Assembly (NCBI GenBank): GCA_023437255.1 | Contig: JAEZGR010000357.1 | Coordinates: 1-9,557 of the forward strand | Reading direction: 5' to 3' | DNA length: 9,557 bases | Origin: Pseudomonadota bacterium | GTDB taxonomy: Bacteria; Pseudomonadota; Gammaproteobacteria; Burkholderiales; Burkholderiaceae_B | Shown here: positions 1 to 5,951 of the stretch, one piece after another | Position numbering within the stretch: the first letter of the stretch is position 1 | How the letters are laid out: the number at the start of each line of letters is the position of its first letter | The notes under the pieces: model-generated | Told to the model about the DNA's origin: nothing | Databases searched by the model: none | What the model saw: the letters and a program-made list of their open reading frames with translations, nothing else | Program-made: the position numbers and the translations under genes

Positions 1-1
1 G

Positions 2-709
2 CGCATGGCACGCGGCGAGATGGTGCAGGCGCGACTCACCCTGGTCGAGGGGTGGACATACCAACGCATCCGTCAGGTATTGCGCGATTCACCGCACGTG
101 CGACAGACGCTCGAAGGGGTGAGCGACGACGAACTGCTGGAGCGACTCGGTGCACAGGATTACCCCGGCCCCGAAGGCCTGTTCATGCCCGATACCTATG
201 TGTTCGTGCCGGGCACGACCGACTTCGAGGTCCTGCAGCTGGCCTATCGTGCAATGCAGGCCGTGCTCGAGCGGGAATGGCAGTCGCGCTCGCCCGACCT
301 GCCACTGGCCTCGCCCTACGAAGCCCTGATTCTGGCCTCGATCATCGAAAAAGAGACCGGGGTGGGCGAAGACCGCGCACGTGTGGCCGGTGTATTCGTG
401 AATCGGCTGCGTCGGGGCATGTTGCTGCAGACGGACCCCACCGTGATCTACGGCATGGGCGACAGCTATCAGGGGCGGATCCGCAAGCGGGATCTGCAGA
501 CCGACACGCCCTGGAACACGTATACACGCGGTGGCTTGCCTCCCACGCCCATTGCCAGTCCGGGTCGTGCCGCCTTGCATGCTGCACTGCACCCGGAGTC
601 GCACACCTATTTCTATTTTGTGGCGCGCGGCGACGGCAGCAGCGAGTTTTCGGCCACGCTGCGCGACCACAATCGCGCCGTGTCCAAGTTCATTCTGGGC
701 AAGAACTGA
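2..709 (+). CDS. mltG: Endolytic murein transglycosylase MltG (YceG-like), 5' truncated
   Basis: Inner-membrane lytic transglycosylase that cleaves nascent peptidoglycan glycan strands and is thought to set their length. The frame is open from base 2, so the gene begins upstream of the window. The N-terminal membrane anchor and the first part of the LysM-like region are missing. About 235 residues are visible, against roughly 330-350 for the family. The YceG signature is clear: the catalytic glutamate lies in IIEKETG (codons at 341-360), followed by RVAGVFVNRLRRGM, LQTDPTVIYG and, later, TPWNTYTRGGLPPTPIASPG, all typical of the family. The ATG at 5 is an internal methionine, not a start. The stop (707-709) overlaps the tmk ATG by one base, giving an ATGA-type junction and implying translational coupling in an mltG-tmk-holB operon. 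Confidence 0.95.
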   Translation, partial: RMARGEMVQARLTLVEGWTYQRIRQVLRDSPHVRQTLEGVSDDELLERLGAQDYPGPEGLFMPDTYVFVPGTTDFEVLQLAYRAMQAVLEREWQSRSPDLPLASPYEALILASIIEKETGVGEDRARVAGVFVNRLRRGMLLQTDPTVIYGMGDSYQGRIRKRDLQTDTPWNTYTRGGLPPTPIASPGRAALHAALHPESHTYFYFVARGDGSSEFSATLRDHNRAVSKFILGKN

Positions 710-1404
710 TGACGGCGATGCATACTTCGCAACCCAGGTCCCCCCGTGGCTTCATGCTGGTCTGCGATGGCAGCAACGGGGCGGGCAAGACCACGCTCAT
801 CGGCAATCTGCGGGCTTATCTCGAGGAACGCGGGCTGAACGTGGTGGTCACCCGAGAACCGGGTGGGACACCCGTGGGCGAACGCATACGTGAGGTGCTG
901 TTGAGCCCCGACACTCCCGAGATGTGCGATCTCACGGAGCTCATGCTGTTTGGCGCGGCCCGCGCCCAGCATGTGCGCGAAAAGATTCTGCCTGCGCTTG
1001 ACGCCGGCAAGGTGGTGCTGTGCGACCGTTTTGATTCCGCCACCGTGAGTTTCCAGCACTACGCGCGCGGCATCGATCTGCAGCTGGTGAATCAGATCAA
1101 TGCGCTCGCGCTGGGTGGCTTCAGGCCAGATCTCTACCTGATTCTTGACCTCGATCCGGCGCTGGGCCTGCAACGTGTGCAGCAGCGTGGCGCAGGGCTC
1201 GACCGCCTCGAAGCCGAGCAGATCATTTTCCTGGAGCGCGCTCGTGATGGCTTCCTTGCTCAGGCCGAGCAAGACCCGAGGCGCTTCAAGGTCTTGCAGG
1301 CCGATCGCGATGTCTCCAGCGTGACCCAGGATGCCATCGACCTTGTCGAACCGCTGATTGCCCGGATGCTGCAGTCCGGTGTCGAGCGGTTCAATCGGCC
1401 ATGA
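709..1404 (+). CDS. tmk: Thymidylate kinase (dTMP kinase)
   Basis: Cytoplasmic enzyme that phosphorylates dTMP to dTDP with ATP for dTTP synthesis. The protein has 231 residues, close to the usual 205-215 plus a short N-terminal extension. The P-loop is GSNGAGKTT (residues 21-29). TREPGG (48-53) matches the family's nucleotide-binding loop, DRF (106-108) replaces the common DRY/DRH, and RPDLYLILD (139-147) precedes the core. The LID segment carries R160-G161 and D165-R166. The region after DRF reads SFQHYARGID where E. coli has AYQGGGRGID, so the usual glycine run is replaced by HYA. The start at 709 is chosen because it overlaps the mltG stop. The in-frame ATG at 718 is an alternative. No strong Shine-Dalgarno is visible, consistent with coupling. 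The 3' end overlaps holB by 4 nt (ATGA). Confidence 0.95.
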   Translation: MTAMHTSQPRSPRGFMLVCDGSNGAGKTTLIGNLRAYLEERGLNVVVTREPGGTPVGERIREVLLSPDTPEMCDLTELMLFGAARAQHVREKILPALDAGKVVLCDRFDSATVSFQHYARGIDLQLVNQINALALGGFRPDLYLILDLDPALGLQRVQQRGAGLDRLEAEQIIFLERARDGFLAQAEQDPRRFKVLQADRDVSSVTQDAIDLVEPLIARMLQSGVERFNRP

Positions 1405-2459
1405 GTTCGGGCGTCGCACAGTTTCTGCCCTGGCAGCGTGACGTCGCCGCGCAGTGGCTGGGTGAACGCGAACGCTTTGCGCACGCATGGCTGATTCACG
1501 GTCTGGGCGGCATAGGCAAACGCAGCTTTGCGCTGGCCGCAGCGGCTGCGCTATTGTGTGAGCAGCCTCAGGCGGGGCAGGCGTGCAACGCGTGTCAGGC
1601 CTGCCGCTGGGTGGCGGCGGGCAATCATCCGGACTTCCGACGCGTGCGCCCCGAAGCGCTGGCGCTGCAGGAAGGCGAAGCGACAGAAGACAGCGAGGCG
1701 CAAACCAAGAAAACGCCGTCCCGCGAGATCCGGGTCGAACAGATCCGGGCACTGTCGGGCTGGTTCACCACTGCCACGCACCGTGGTGGATGGCGGGTGG
1801 CCGTGATCTACCCGGCACAGGCCATGAACCTGATCACGGCCAACGCGCTGCTCAAGGTGCTGGAGGAACCGCCCGCCAATACGGTTTTTCTGCTCACCAC
1901 CGACGCGCCTGATCGCCTGTTGCCCACAATCGTTTCACGTTGCCGGCGCTTGCCCTTGCCGGTGCCGACACCCGTGCAGGCCACGGCGTGGCTTCAGGAA
2001 AAAGGTGTCGCACGGCCGGCCGACTGGCTCGCGGCGGCCGGTGGGGCGCCGTTGCGGGCGTGGGAACTGGCCCGTCACGAAGCGTCGCCATGCCCCGCAT
2101 GGCTGCAATCGTTCATGGCGGGCGTGGCGCGGTCGGGGCCGGACGCATTGGCTGCGGCGGTCGCTTCGGCAGCCGACGCGCTCGAACGCGTCGAAGCCGG
2201 GTCATGGCTCGATGCCTTGCAGCGGATGTTCGTCGATCTGTCGCTGATCGCGGCGGGAGCACCGGGCCGATACTTTCCTGCGCAAGGTCAGATATTGGTG
2301 CAGATTGCGGGTCGCGCCGACCCCGCGGCGGTGTCGGAAACGGTGAAGTGGCTTGGGCAGCAGAGAGCCGTGGCTGGACACCCACTGAGCCCCAGGCTGT
2401 TCATCCAGAGCGTCTTGCAGCGCTGTGCGCTGACTTGCGGGTCGGCCGCCTGGCGATAA
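1401..2459 (+). CDS. holB: DNA polymerase III subunit delta' (HolB)
   Basis: Clamp-loader subunit that works with delta and gamma/tau to place the beta sliding clamp on DNA. The 352-residue product is in the family range. Visible features in order: a P-loop-like GLGGIGKRS (34-42), four zinc-module cysteines C53, C62, C65 and C68, the conserved NALLKVLEEPP (148-158), and the SRC motif TIVSRCRR (176-183). Unlike E. coli delta', which has a degenerate P-loop, the lysine (K40) is kept here, although the following Thr/Ser position is Arg. Between the zinc module and the core lies a hydrophilic, acidic stretch (about 86-107) before EIRVEQIR, an arrangement I associate with Burkholderiales HolB proteins. 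The start overlaps the tmk stop, so translation is probably coupled. tatD follows after 22 nt. Confidence 0.95.
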   Translation: MSSGVAQFLPWQRDVAAQWLGERERFAHAWLIHGLGGIGKRSFALAAAAALLCEQPQAGQACNACQACRWVAAGNHPDFRRVRPEALALQEGEATEDSEAQTKKTPSREIRVEQIRALSGWFTTATHRGGWRVAVIYPAQAMNLITANALLKVLEEPPANTVFLLTTDAPDRLLPTIVSRCRRLPLPVPTPVQATAWLQEKGVARPADWLAAAGGAPLRAWELARHEASPCPAWLQSFMAGVARSGPDALAAAVASAADALERVEAGSWLDALQRMFVDLSLIAAGAPGRYFPAQGQILVQIAGRADPAAVSETVKWLGQQRAVAGHPLSPRLFIQSVLQRCALTCGSAAWR

Positions 2460-2481
2460 ACCGCATAAACTACGGAACATC

Positions 2482-3261
2482 ATGTTTGTTGATTCACACT
2501 GCCACCTCGATTTCCCCGAGCTTGCCGGCGACCTGCCGCAGATTCTTGACGACATGGCGCAGAACCGCGTCGGCCATGCACTGGTCGTTGCGGTCAGCAA
2601 GCCCGAATGGGCGCGCATCCGCGAACTCGTGGCGCCGCACCCGCACCTTTTCGCGTCGGTGGGGGTTCACCCAGACTACCCCGACACCGAAGAGCCCTCG
2701 GTCGACGACCTGCTCACCGCAGCGCAAGACCCCAAGGTGGTGGCGATCGGCGAAACGGGTCTCGATTATTACCGCGGCAGTGAGCCCTTCGACTGGCAAC
2801 GCGAGCGCTTTCGCGTGCACATTCGTGCGAGTCGGCAATCCGGGCTGCCGCTGATCATTCACACGCGCTCGGCAGCAGCCGACACGATCCGAATCATGGC
2901 GGAAGAGGGCGCGCAGGAAGCCGGTGGTGTGATGCATTGCTTCACCGAAAGCTGGGAGGTCGCGCAGGCGGCCATGGAACTGGGCTTCTACATTTCCTTT
3001 TCGGGTATCGTGACCTTCAAGAACGCGGTCGAGCTCCAGGAAGTGGCACGCCGCGTGCCCCTGGAACGCATGCTGATCGAGACCGATTCTCCGTACCTGG
3101 CGCCGGTACCGTATCGCGGCAAGCGCAACGACCCGTCGAAGGTGCCGCACGTGGCGCATAAAATCGCCGATCTGCGAGGCATTGCGCTGGCAGAGGTCGA
3201 GGCCCGCACCACCGCCAATTTTTTTGAGTTGTTCAGCAAAGCCGCCGTATCGACTCCGTGA
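2482..3261 (+). CDS. tatD: TatD family metal-dependent hydrolase (DNase)
   Basis: TIM-barrel metallohydrolase of the TatD/YcfH family. Characterised members are Mg2+-dependent 3'-5' DNA exonucleases linked to repair of oxidative damage. The name comes from linkage to tat genes and not from a transport role. The length of 259 residues is canonical. The metal ligands are all present: H6 and H8 in DSHCHLDF, E91 in GETGLDYY, H127 in IIHTR, H152 in MHCF and D202 in ETDSPYLAP. The start at 2482 gives the conserved N-terminus MFVDSHCHL directly, with only a weak purine-rich stretch upstream (ACGGAAC). Lying 22 nt after holB, it is in the same operon. This is the tmk-holB-ycfH arrangement of E. coli. 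Whether it corresponds to TatD, YcfH or YjjV cannot be settled here. The position favours YcfH. Confidence 0.93.
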   Translation: MFVDSHCHLDFPELAGDLPQILDDMAQNRVGHALVVAVSKPEWARIRELVAPHPHLFASVGVHPDYPDTEEPSVDDLLTAAQDPKVVAIGETGLDYYRGSEPFDWQRERFRVHIRASRQSGLPLIIHTRSAAADTIRIMAEEGAQEAGGVMHCFTESWEVAQAAMELGFYISFSGIVTFKNAVELQEVARRVPLERMLIETDSPYLAPVPYRGKRNDPSKVPHVAHKIADLRGIALAEVEARTTANFFELFSKAAVSTP

Positions 3262-3269
3262 GACTCCGT

Positions 3270-4067
3270 ATGAACTCAAAATTTGCTCGCGCTTCGTTTT
3301 CCCGCCGTCCGAAGGCACGTGCCCTGATCACGCTGACCACGGGTCTTGCGGCCCTGGCGTTTTGCGCCGCGGCTGTGGCAGCGCCCCCAGACATCTGGTG
3401 GAACGACATTACCAACGATCGTGAGGCAGACGTTCGCAAGCTGCTGGCCCGCGGCGTGAATCCCAATGAGGTCGACGCCGAGGGATTGCCCAGCCTGATG
3501 CTGGCGATACGCACGGATTCCTGGAAGGCGTATGACGCCCTGGTGTCACACCGCAAGATCGACGTTGACCAACCGAACAAGCATGGCGAAACGGCGCTCA
3601 TGTATCTTGCCCTGCTGGGCGATACAAAGCGGGCGATCGACCTGATCGAGCGCGGAGCGCAGGTCAACCGCCTGGGCTGGACGCCGCTGCATTATGCGGC
3701 GTCAAAGGGTCGTACCGACACCGCCCGCATGCTGATCGAGCGCGGTGCTCTGGTGAATGCGCCGGCACCCGACGGCACGACGCCGCTCATGATGGCGGCG
3801 TACTCCGGCGACCGCGAAACGGTGCAACTGCTTCTGAATCACGGAGCCGATGCCACGGCCATCAATCTGGCCAAATTGCGCGCCGCCGACTGGGCCCGCG
3901 AGCGGCGCCATACCCGGATTGCAGACGAGCTCGACAAAGTTGCGCAACGCACTCAAGCCCAGCGTGAGGGCAGGCAGGCAGAAGAGCCCGCAAAGCCGAC
4001 CGCTGCCAGTAACGACAGCGGCACGTCCCGCTACTTCGATCTCGACCGTTTCGACAAGGAAGACTGA
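3270..4067 (+). CDS. Exported ankyrin-repeat protein
   Basis: A 265-residue protein of unknown partner, predicted to be secreted to the periplasm. Residues 1-37 form a Sec signal peptide: a basic n-region with several Arg and Lys, a hydrophobic core about 18-35, and an AVA/A or VAA/P cleavage site near residues 37-38. The mature part consists of ankyrin repeats from about 45 to 220, best seen in GETALMYLALLGD (106-118), GWTPLHYAASKGR (136-148) and GTTPLMMAAYSGD (169-181), each followed by a helix and a 'GA.VN/D' turn. The C-terminal 40 residues are charged and low-complexity. The ATG at 3270 is preferred. A GTG at 3258, overlapping the tatD stop, would add four residues. Tight placement behind tatD suggests co-transcription. 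Ankyrin repeats bind proteins, and the ligand is not predictable from sequence. Confidence 0.9.
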   Translation: MNSKFARASFSRRPKARALITLTTGLAALAFCAAAVAAPPDIWWNDITNDREADVRKLLARGVNPNEVDAEGLPSLMLAIRTDSWKAYDALVSHRKIDVDQPNKHGETALMYLALLGDTKRAIDLIERGAQVNRLGWTPLHYAASKGRTDTARMLIERGALVNAPAPDGTTPLMMAAYSGDRETVQLLLNHGADATAINLAKLRAADWARERRHTRIADELDKVAQRTQAQREGRQAEEPAKPTAASNDSGTSRYFDLDRFDKED

Positions 4068-4080
4068 GGCGCCTGCCTCA
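4065..4080. terminator. Candidate bidirectional terminator hairpin spanning two stop codons
   Basis: TGAGGC-GCCT-GCCTCA is a perfect 6-bp inverted repeat with a 4-nt loop. The left arm starts with the TGA of the ankyrin gene, and the right arm ends with the TCA that is the stop of the convergent lipoprotein gene. The stem is short, and no strong U-tract follows on either strand (TTCC on plus, GTCTTCCTTG on minus). Intrinsic termination is therefore plausible but weak. Confidence 0.35.
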
Positions 4081-4881
4081 TTCCGCCCGCATTGGCAGGT
4101 AGTCGACCTTGAGCACGCCTTCGAGCTCGCTGTAAGGGATGGTGAGCTCAGGCTGACCGTACGAGTACGGCGCGAGCTGATAGGTGTCGTACTTCACGAC
4201 CAGACCCTGGTCGGTGAATGCGAAGTTGTCGCTGGGTTGAAAGGGCCACAATCGATTCCAGCCTTCGGGATCGGCCTGCGGGTCGGGCTGTTGCGACAAC
4301 CACTGCGCATGCGCCCGACGCAAGGCTGCATCGTATTGGGCCCGACCACCCGGTGCCAGTACCTGATCGAGTGTCACGATGATTTCGCGCGCGTTGTCCC
4401 AATTGATGAATTGAGTGGCGCCGATGCCATGGGCGGCACCGGTGAAATACTGCCAGCTGTCGAGTTCCACCACCGTCAGGTATTTGCTGCGATAACGCAG
4501 CTTGGACGCCAGCAGCACGCTGTCACGTGCGCCGGCCACCTGCCAGTAATACTGCTCGAACTCCTCGATGCTTGCGTGGCGAGGCGCCTGGTCGTCGTTC
4601 AGGCCTGTCATGACGGCGAGCGCGTGATCGATCAGACGCGTGAGTTTGGGCTGGTCCGCGAAGATCAGCGTGTTGACTTCGAGCGTGGGGCATTCTCCAG
4701 TGCAGCCCGGCTTGCTGCGTTTCCATTTGACCTGTTGCGCAAAGAGCCCGTCGCGGCTGCTCACCTGGTCGGTTGCATCGGGAATCAGGGTGATGTTTGA
4801 CGATGGCCCGCTGGCACAGCCCGCCAGGGCCAGGAGACTCAGCGCAGCCAGGCTCAGACGGAATCGGGAAGTCACGTTCAT
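4078..4881 (-). CDS. DUF3298 (RsiV-like) domain lipoprotein
   Basis: Predicted lipoprotein of 267 residues with no assigned biochemical function. The N-terminus is a lipoprotein signal peptide with a lipobox LAGC (19-22, acylated Cys22). The C-terminal half fits the DUF3298/RsiV fold: TGAAHG (147-152) matches the family's 'GAHG' turn, and FTDQGLVVKYDTYQLAPYSYG (222-242) followed by IPYSEL (248-253) is the classic end of the domain. The related RsiV of Bacillus binds lysozyme as an anti-sigma factor, but no cytoplasmic anti-sigma segment is present here, so that role should not be transferred. A Cys pair (C60, C64) sits early in the mature part. The start at 4881 is chosen because it gives a compact signal peptide with GAGG 12 nt upstream. 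Starts at 4899 and further upstream would add residues before the signal. It lies 67 nt downstream of the co-directional peroxidase gene, probably in the same transcript. Confidence 0.85.
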   Translation of the reverse strand: MNVTSRFRLSLAALSLLALAGCASGPSSNITLIPDATDQVSSRDGLFAQQVKWKRSKPGCTGECPTLEVNTLIFADQPKLTRLIDHALAVMTGLNDDQAPRHASIEEFEQYYWQVAGARDSVLLASKLRYRSKYLTVVELDSWQYFTGAAHGIGATQFINWDNAREIIVTLDQVLAPGGRAQYDAALRRAHAQWLSQQPDPQADPEGWNRLWPFQPSDNFAFTDQGLVVKYDTYQLAPYSYGQPELTIPYSELEGVLKVDYLPMRAE

Positions 4882-4948
4882 GGAGTTGTTACGCCTCATA
4901 GCGAGCGACAGACGATGAGAAACGAGCAGGGAAGGGGAGCAGGGAGCC

Positions 4949-5434
4949 TCATGCTTCAAGGGCGCGTTCGATCTGTTTTCGAAGGCTCTCGGGTTTGGCG
5001 GTGGGCCCCAGGCGTTGAATGACCTTGCCTTGACGGTCGACCAGGAACTTGCTGAAGTTCCATTTGATGCTTTCGCTGCCCAGTATGCCCGCCTTCTGAC
5101 TCTTGAGCCAGGCATACAGCGGATGTGCGCCCGGCCCGTTCACCTCGATCTTGTCGAACAGGGGAAAAGAGATGCCGTAGCGGGAAGCGCAGAACTCGGA
5201 AATGGCCTGGGCGTCGCCCGGCTCCTGGGCTCCGAACTGGTTGCACGGGAAAGCGAGCACGGAGAACCCCTGATCGCGGTAGTCGCGATAGAGCGTTTCC
5301 AGGCCGGCGTATTGCGGTGTGAAGCCGCACTCCGAGGCAACGTTGACGATCAGCAGCACCTGTCCTGCGAAATCGGCGAGGCTGATTTCGCGGCCGTCAA
5401 TGGTCCGGGCGCTGAAGGAATAGAGAGTATCCAT
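4949..5434 (-). CDS. Glutathione/thioredoxin peroxidase family protein
   Basis: Thioredoxin-fold peroxidase that reduces hydrogen peroxide or organic hydroperoxides. The 161-residue length is canonical for bacterial non-selenium members. The catalytic tetrad is complete: C36 in NVASECGFT, Q70 in NQFGAQEP, and W125-N126 in KWNF. C64 lies in the family signature FPCNQF. C82, in the helix after Q70 (EFCASRYG), is at the position of the resolving cysteine of thioredoxin-dependent members, so thioredoxin rather than glutathione is the likelier reductant (inference). No signal peptide is seen, so it is cytoplasmic. The ATG at 5434 gives the usual short N-terminus. No good Shine-Dalgarno is visible. 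It is divergent from arsC and followed by the DUF3298 lipoprotein gene. Confidence 0.93.
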   Translation of the reverse strand: MDTLYSFSARTIDGREISLADFAGQVLLIVNVASECGFTPQYAGLETLYRDYRDQGFSVLAFPCNQFGAQEPGDAQAISEFCASRYGISFPLFDKIEVNGPGAHPLYAWLKSQKAGILGSESIKWNFSKFLVDRQGKVIQRLGPTAKPESLRKQIERALEA

Positions 5435-5460
5435 GTTTACCGTGAGGTAAGTTCCGCTTT

Positions 5461-5469
5461 AATTTAACA
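5461..5469 (-). promoter_or_regulatory. Possible extended -10 element for the peroxidase gene
   Basis: On the minus strand the only AT-rich stretch upstream of the peroxidase reads TGTTAAATT, which resembles an extended -10 (TG-N-TAAATT, four of six matches to TATAAT). It lies 26 nt before the start codon. No convincing -35 is present upstream, where the DNA is very GC-rich. This is a weak call made from composition and position. Confidence 0.3.
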
Positions 5470-5502
5470 TTCAACCGCCTGCGTCGCGCCCGCGCGCCGC
5501 TC

Positions 5503-5511
5503 TGATATTAT
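5503..5511 (+). promoter_or_regulatory. Extended -10 promoter for arsC
   Basis: TGATATTAT matches the extended -10 consensus TG-N-TATAAT with five of six hexamer positions. It stands out from the GC-rich run just upstream, and no -35 box is recognisable 17 nt before it, which is typical of extended -10 promoters. Transcription would start near 5517-5519, just before the ATG at 5522. That argues for the internal ATG at 5549 as the true start. Confidence 0.5.
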
Positions 5512-5537
5512 GCTCGGTTGAATGAAGGCAATTTGGC

Positions 5538-5541
5538 AGGA
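5538..5541 (+). promoter_or_regulatory. Shine-Dalgarno fixing the arsC start at 5549
   Basis: AGGA (within CAGGAAA) stands 7 nt before the ATG at 5549. The upstream in-frame ATG at 5522 has no such site and would add nine residues absent from the family N-terminus. Confidence 0.6.
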
Positions 5542-5548
5542 AATCCGC

Positions 5549-5893
5549 ATGGCAGTGATCTATCACAATCCCCGTTGTGGCACGTCGCGCAACGTGCTGC
5601 AGGCATTGCAAGACGCCGGTCACCAGGTCGAAGTGGTTGAATACCTCAAGAACCCGCTCAGTCGCGACGAACTGGCACGGCTCATCTCGGCCGCCGGCAT
5701 CAGCGTACGAGACGCCATTCGCAGCAAGGAGTCGGCCTTTACCGAGTTGGGCCTCGACGACCCTTCGCTCAGCGACGCGCAGCTGCTTGAGGCCATGGAA
5801 GCCAACCCCATTCTCATGAACCGCCCCTTTGTGGTGACCGGGAAGGGTACCAGGCTCTGCCGCCCGGCCGACGCAGTCAACGAAATTCTTTAA
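5549..5893 (+). CDS. arsC: Glutaredoxin-dependent arsenate reductase (ArsC)
   Basis: Thioredoxin-fold enzyme of the plasmid R773 ArsC type, which reduces arsenate to arsenite with glutathione and glutaredoxin. The 114-residue product starts IYHNPRCGTSRN, with the catalytic cysteine at C10. The three arginines that bind arsenate in ArsC have clear counterparts: R58 (VRDAIRSKE), R92 (NRPFVVT) and R105 (GTRLCRP). The CGTSRN form separates it from the YfgD-like relatives, which carry CSKSR. It lacks the C-terminal tail of the 141-residue R773 protein, as do many chromosomal versions. No arsR, arsB or acr3 gene is adjacent, so a role in arsenic resistance is unproven and it may be a housekeeping copy. 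The downstream oxidoreductase follows after 58 nt with no evident terminator, and co-transcription is possible. Confidence 0.88.
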   Translation: MAVIYHNPRCGTSRNVLQALQDAGHQVEVVEYLKNPLSRDELARLISAAGISVRDAIRSKESAFTELGLDDPSLSDAQLLEAMEANPILMNRPFVVTGKGTRLCRPADAVNEIL

Positions 5894-5951
5894 CAAACGC
5901 CACTGCGAACCGCCGCAACAGACGGCCGGCCCGCAAGGAGACAATCGCATC

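Noticed and set aside
52..708. In-frame 5' extension of tmk across the mltG coding region
   Set aside because: The extension is the +2 frame of mltG, with low-complexity Arg/Ala sequence. Tmk homology begins only near residue 14 after the ATG at 709.
613..1752. Long minus-strand open frame of 379 codons antisense to mltG, tmk and holB
   Set aside because: It crosses three well-supported genes. Its translation is Arg/Pro/Ala/His-rich without motifs, as expected for antisense frames in high-GC DNA.
2494..3318. 274-codon minus-strand frame opposite tatD
   Set aside because: TatD has all its metal ligands on the plus strand. The opposite frame has no motif or plausible ribosome-binding site.
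4882..5115. Longer N-terminus for the DUF3298 lipoprotein reaching into the peroxidase gene
   Set aside because: It would place about 78 residues, antisense to nothing but overlapping the peroxidase 3' end, before a clear lipoprotein signal peptide. That would abolish export, so the start at 4881 is better.
5522..5548. Upstream ATG of arsC (nine extra residues)
   Set aside because: It lies only a few nt after the predicted transcription start and lacks a Shine-Dalgarno. The ATG at 5549 has AGGA at ideal spacing and gives the family N-terminus.
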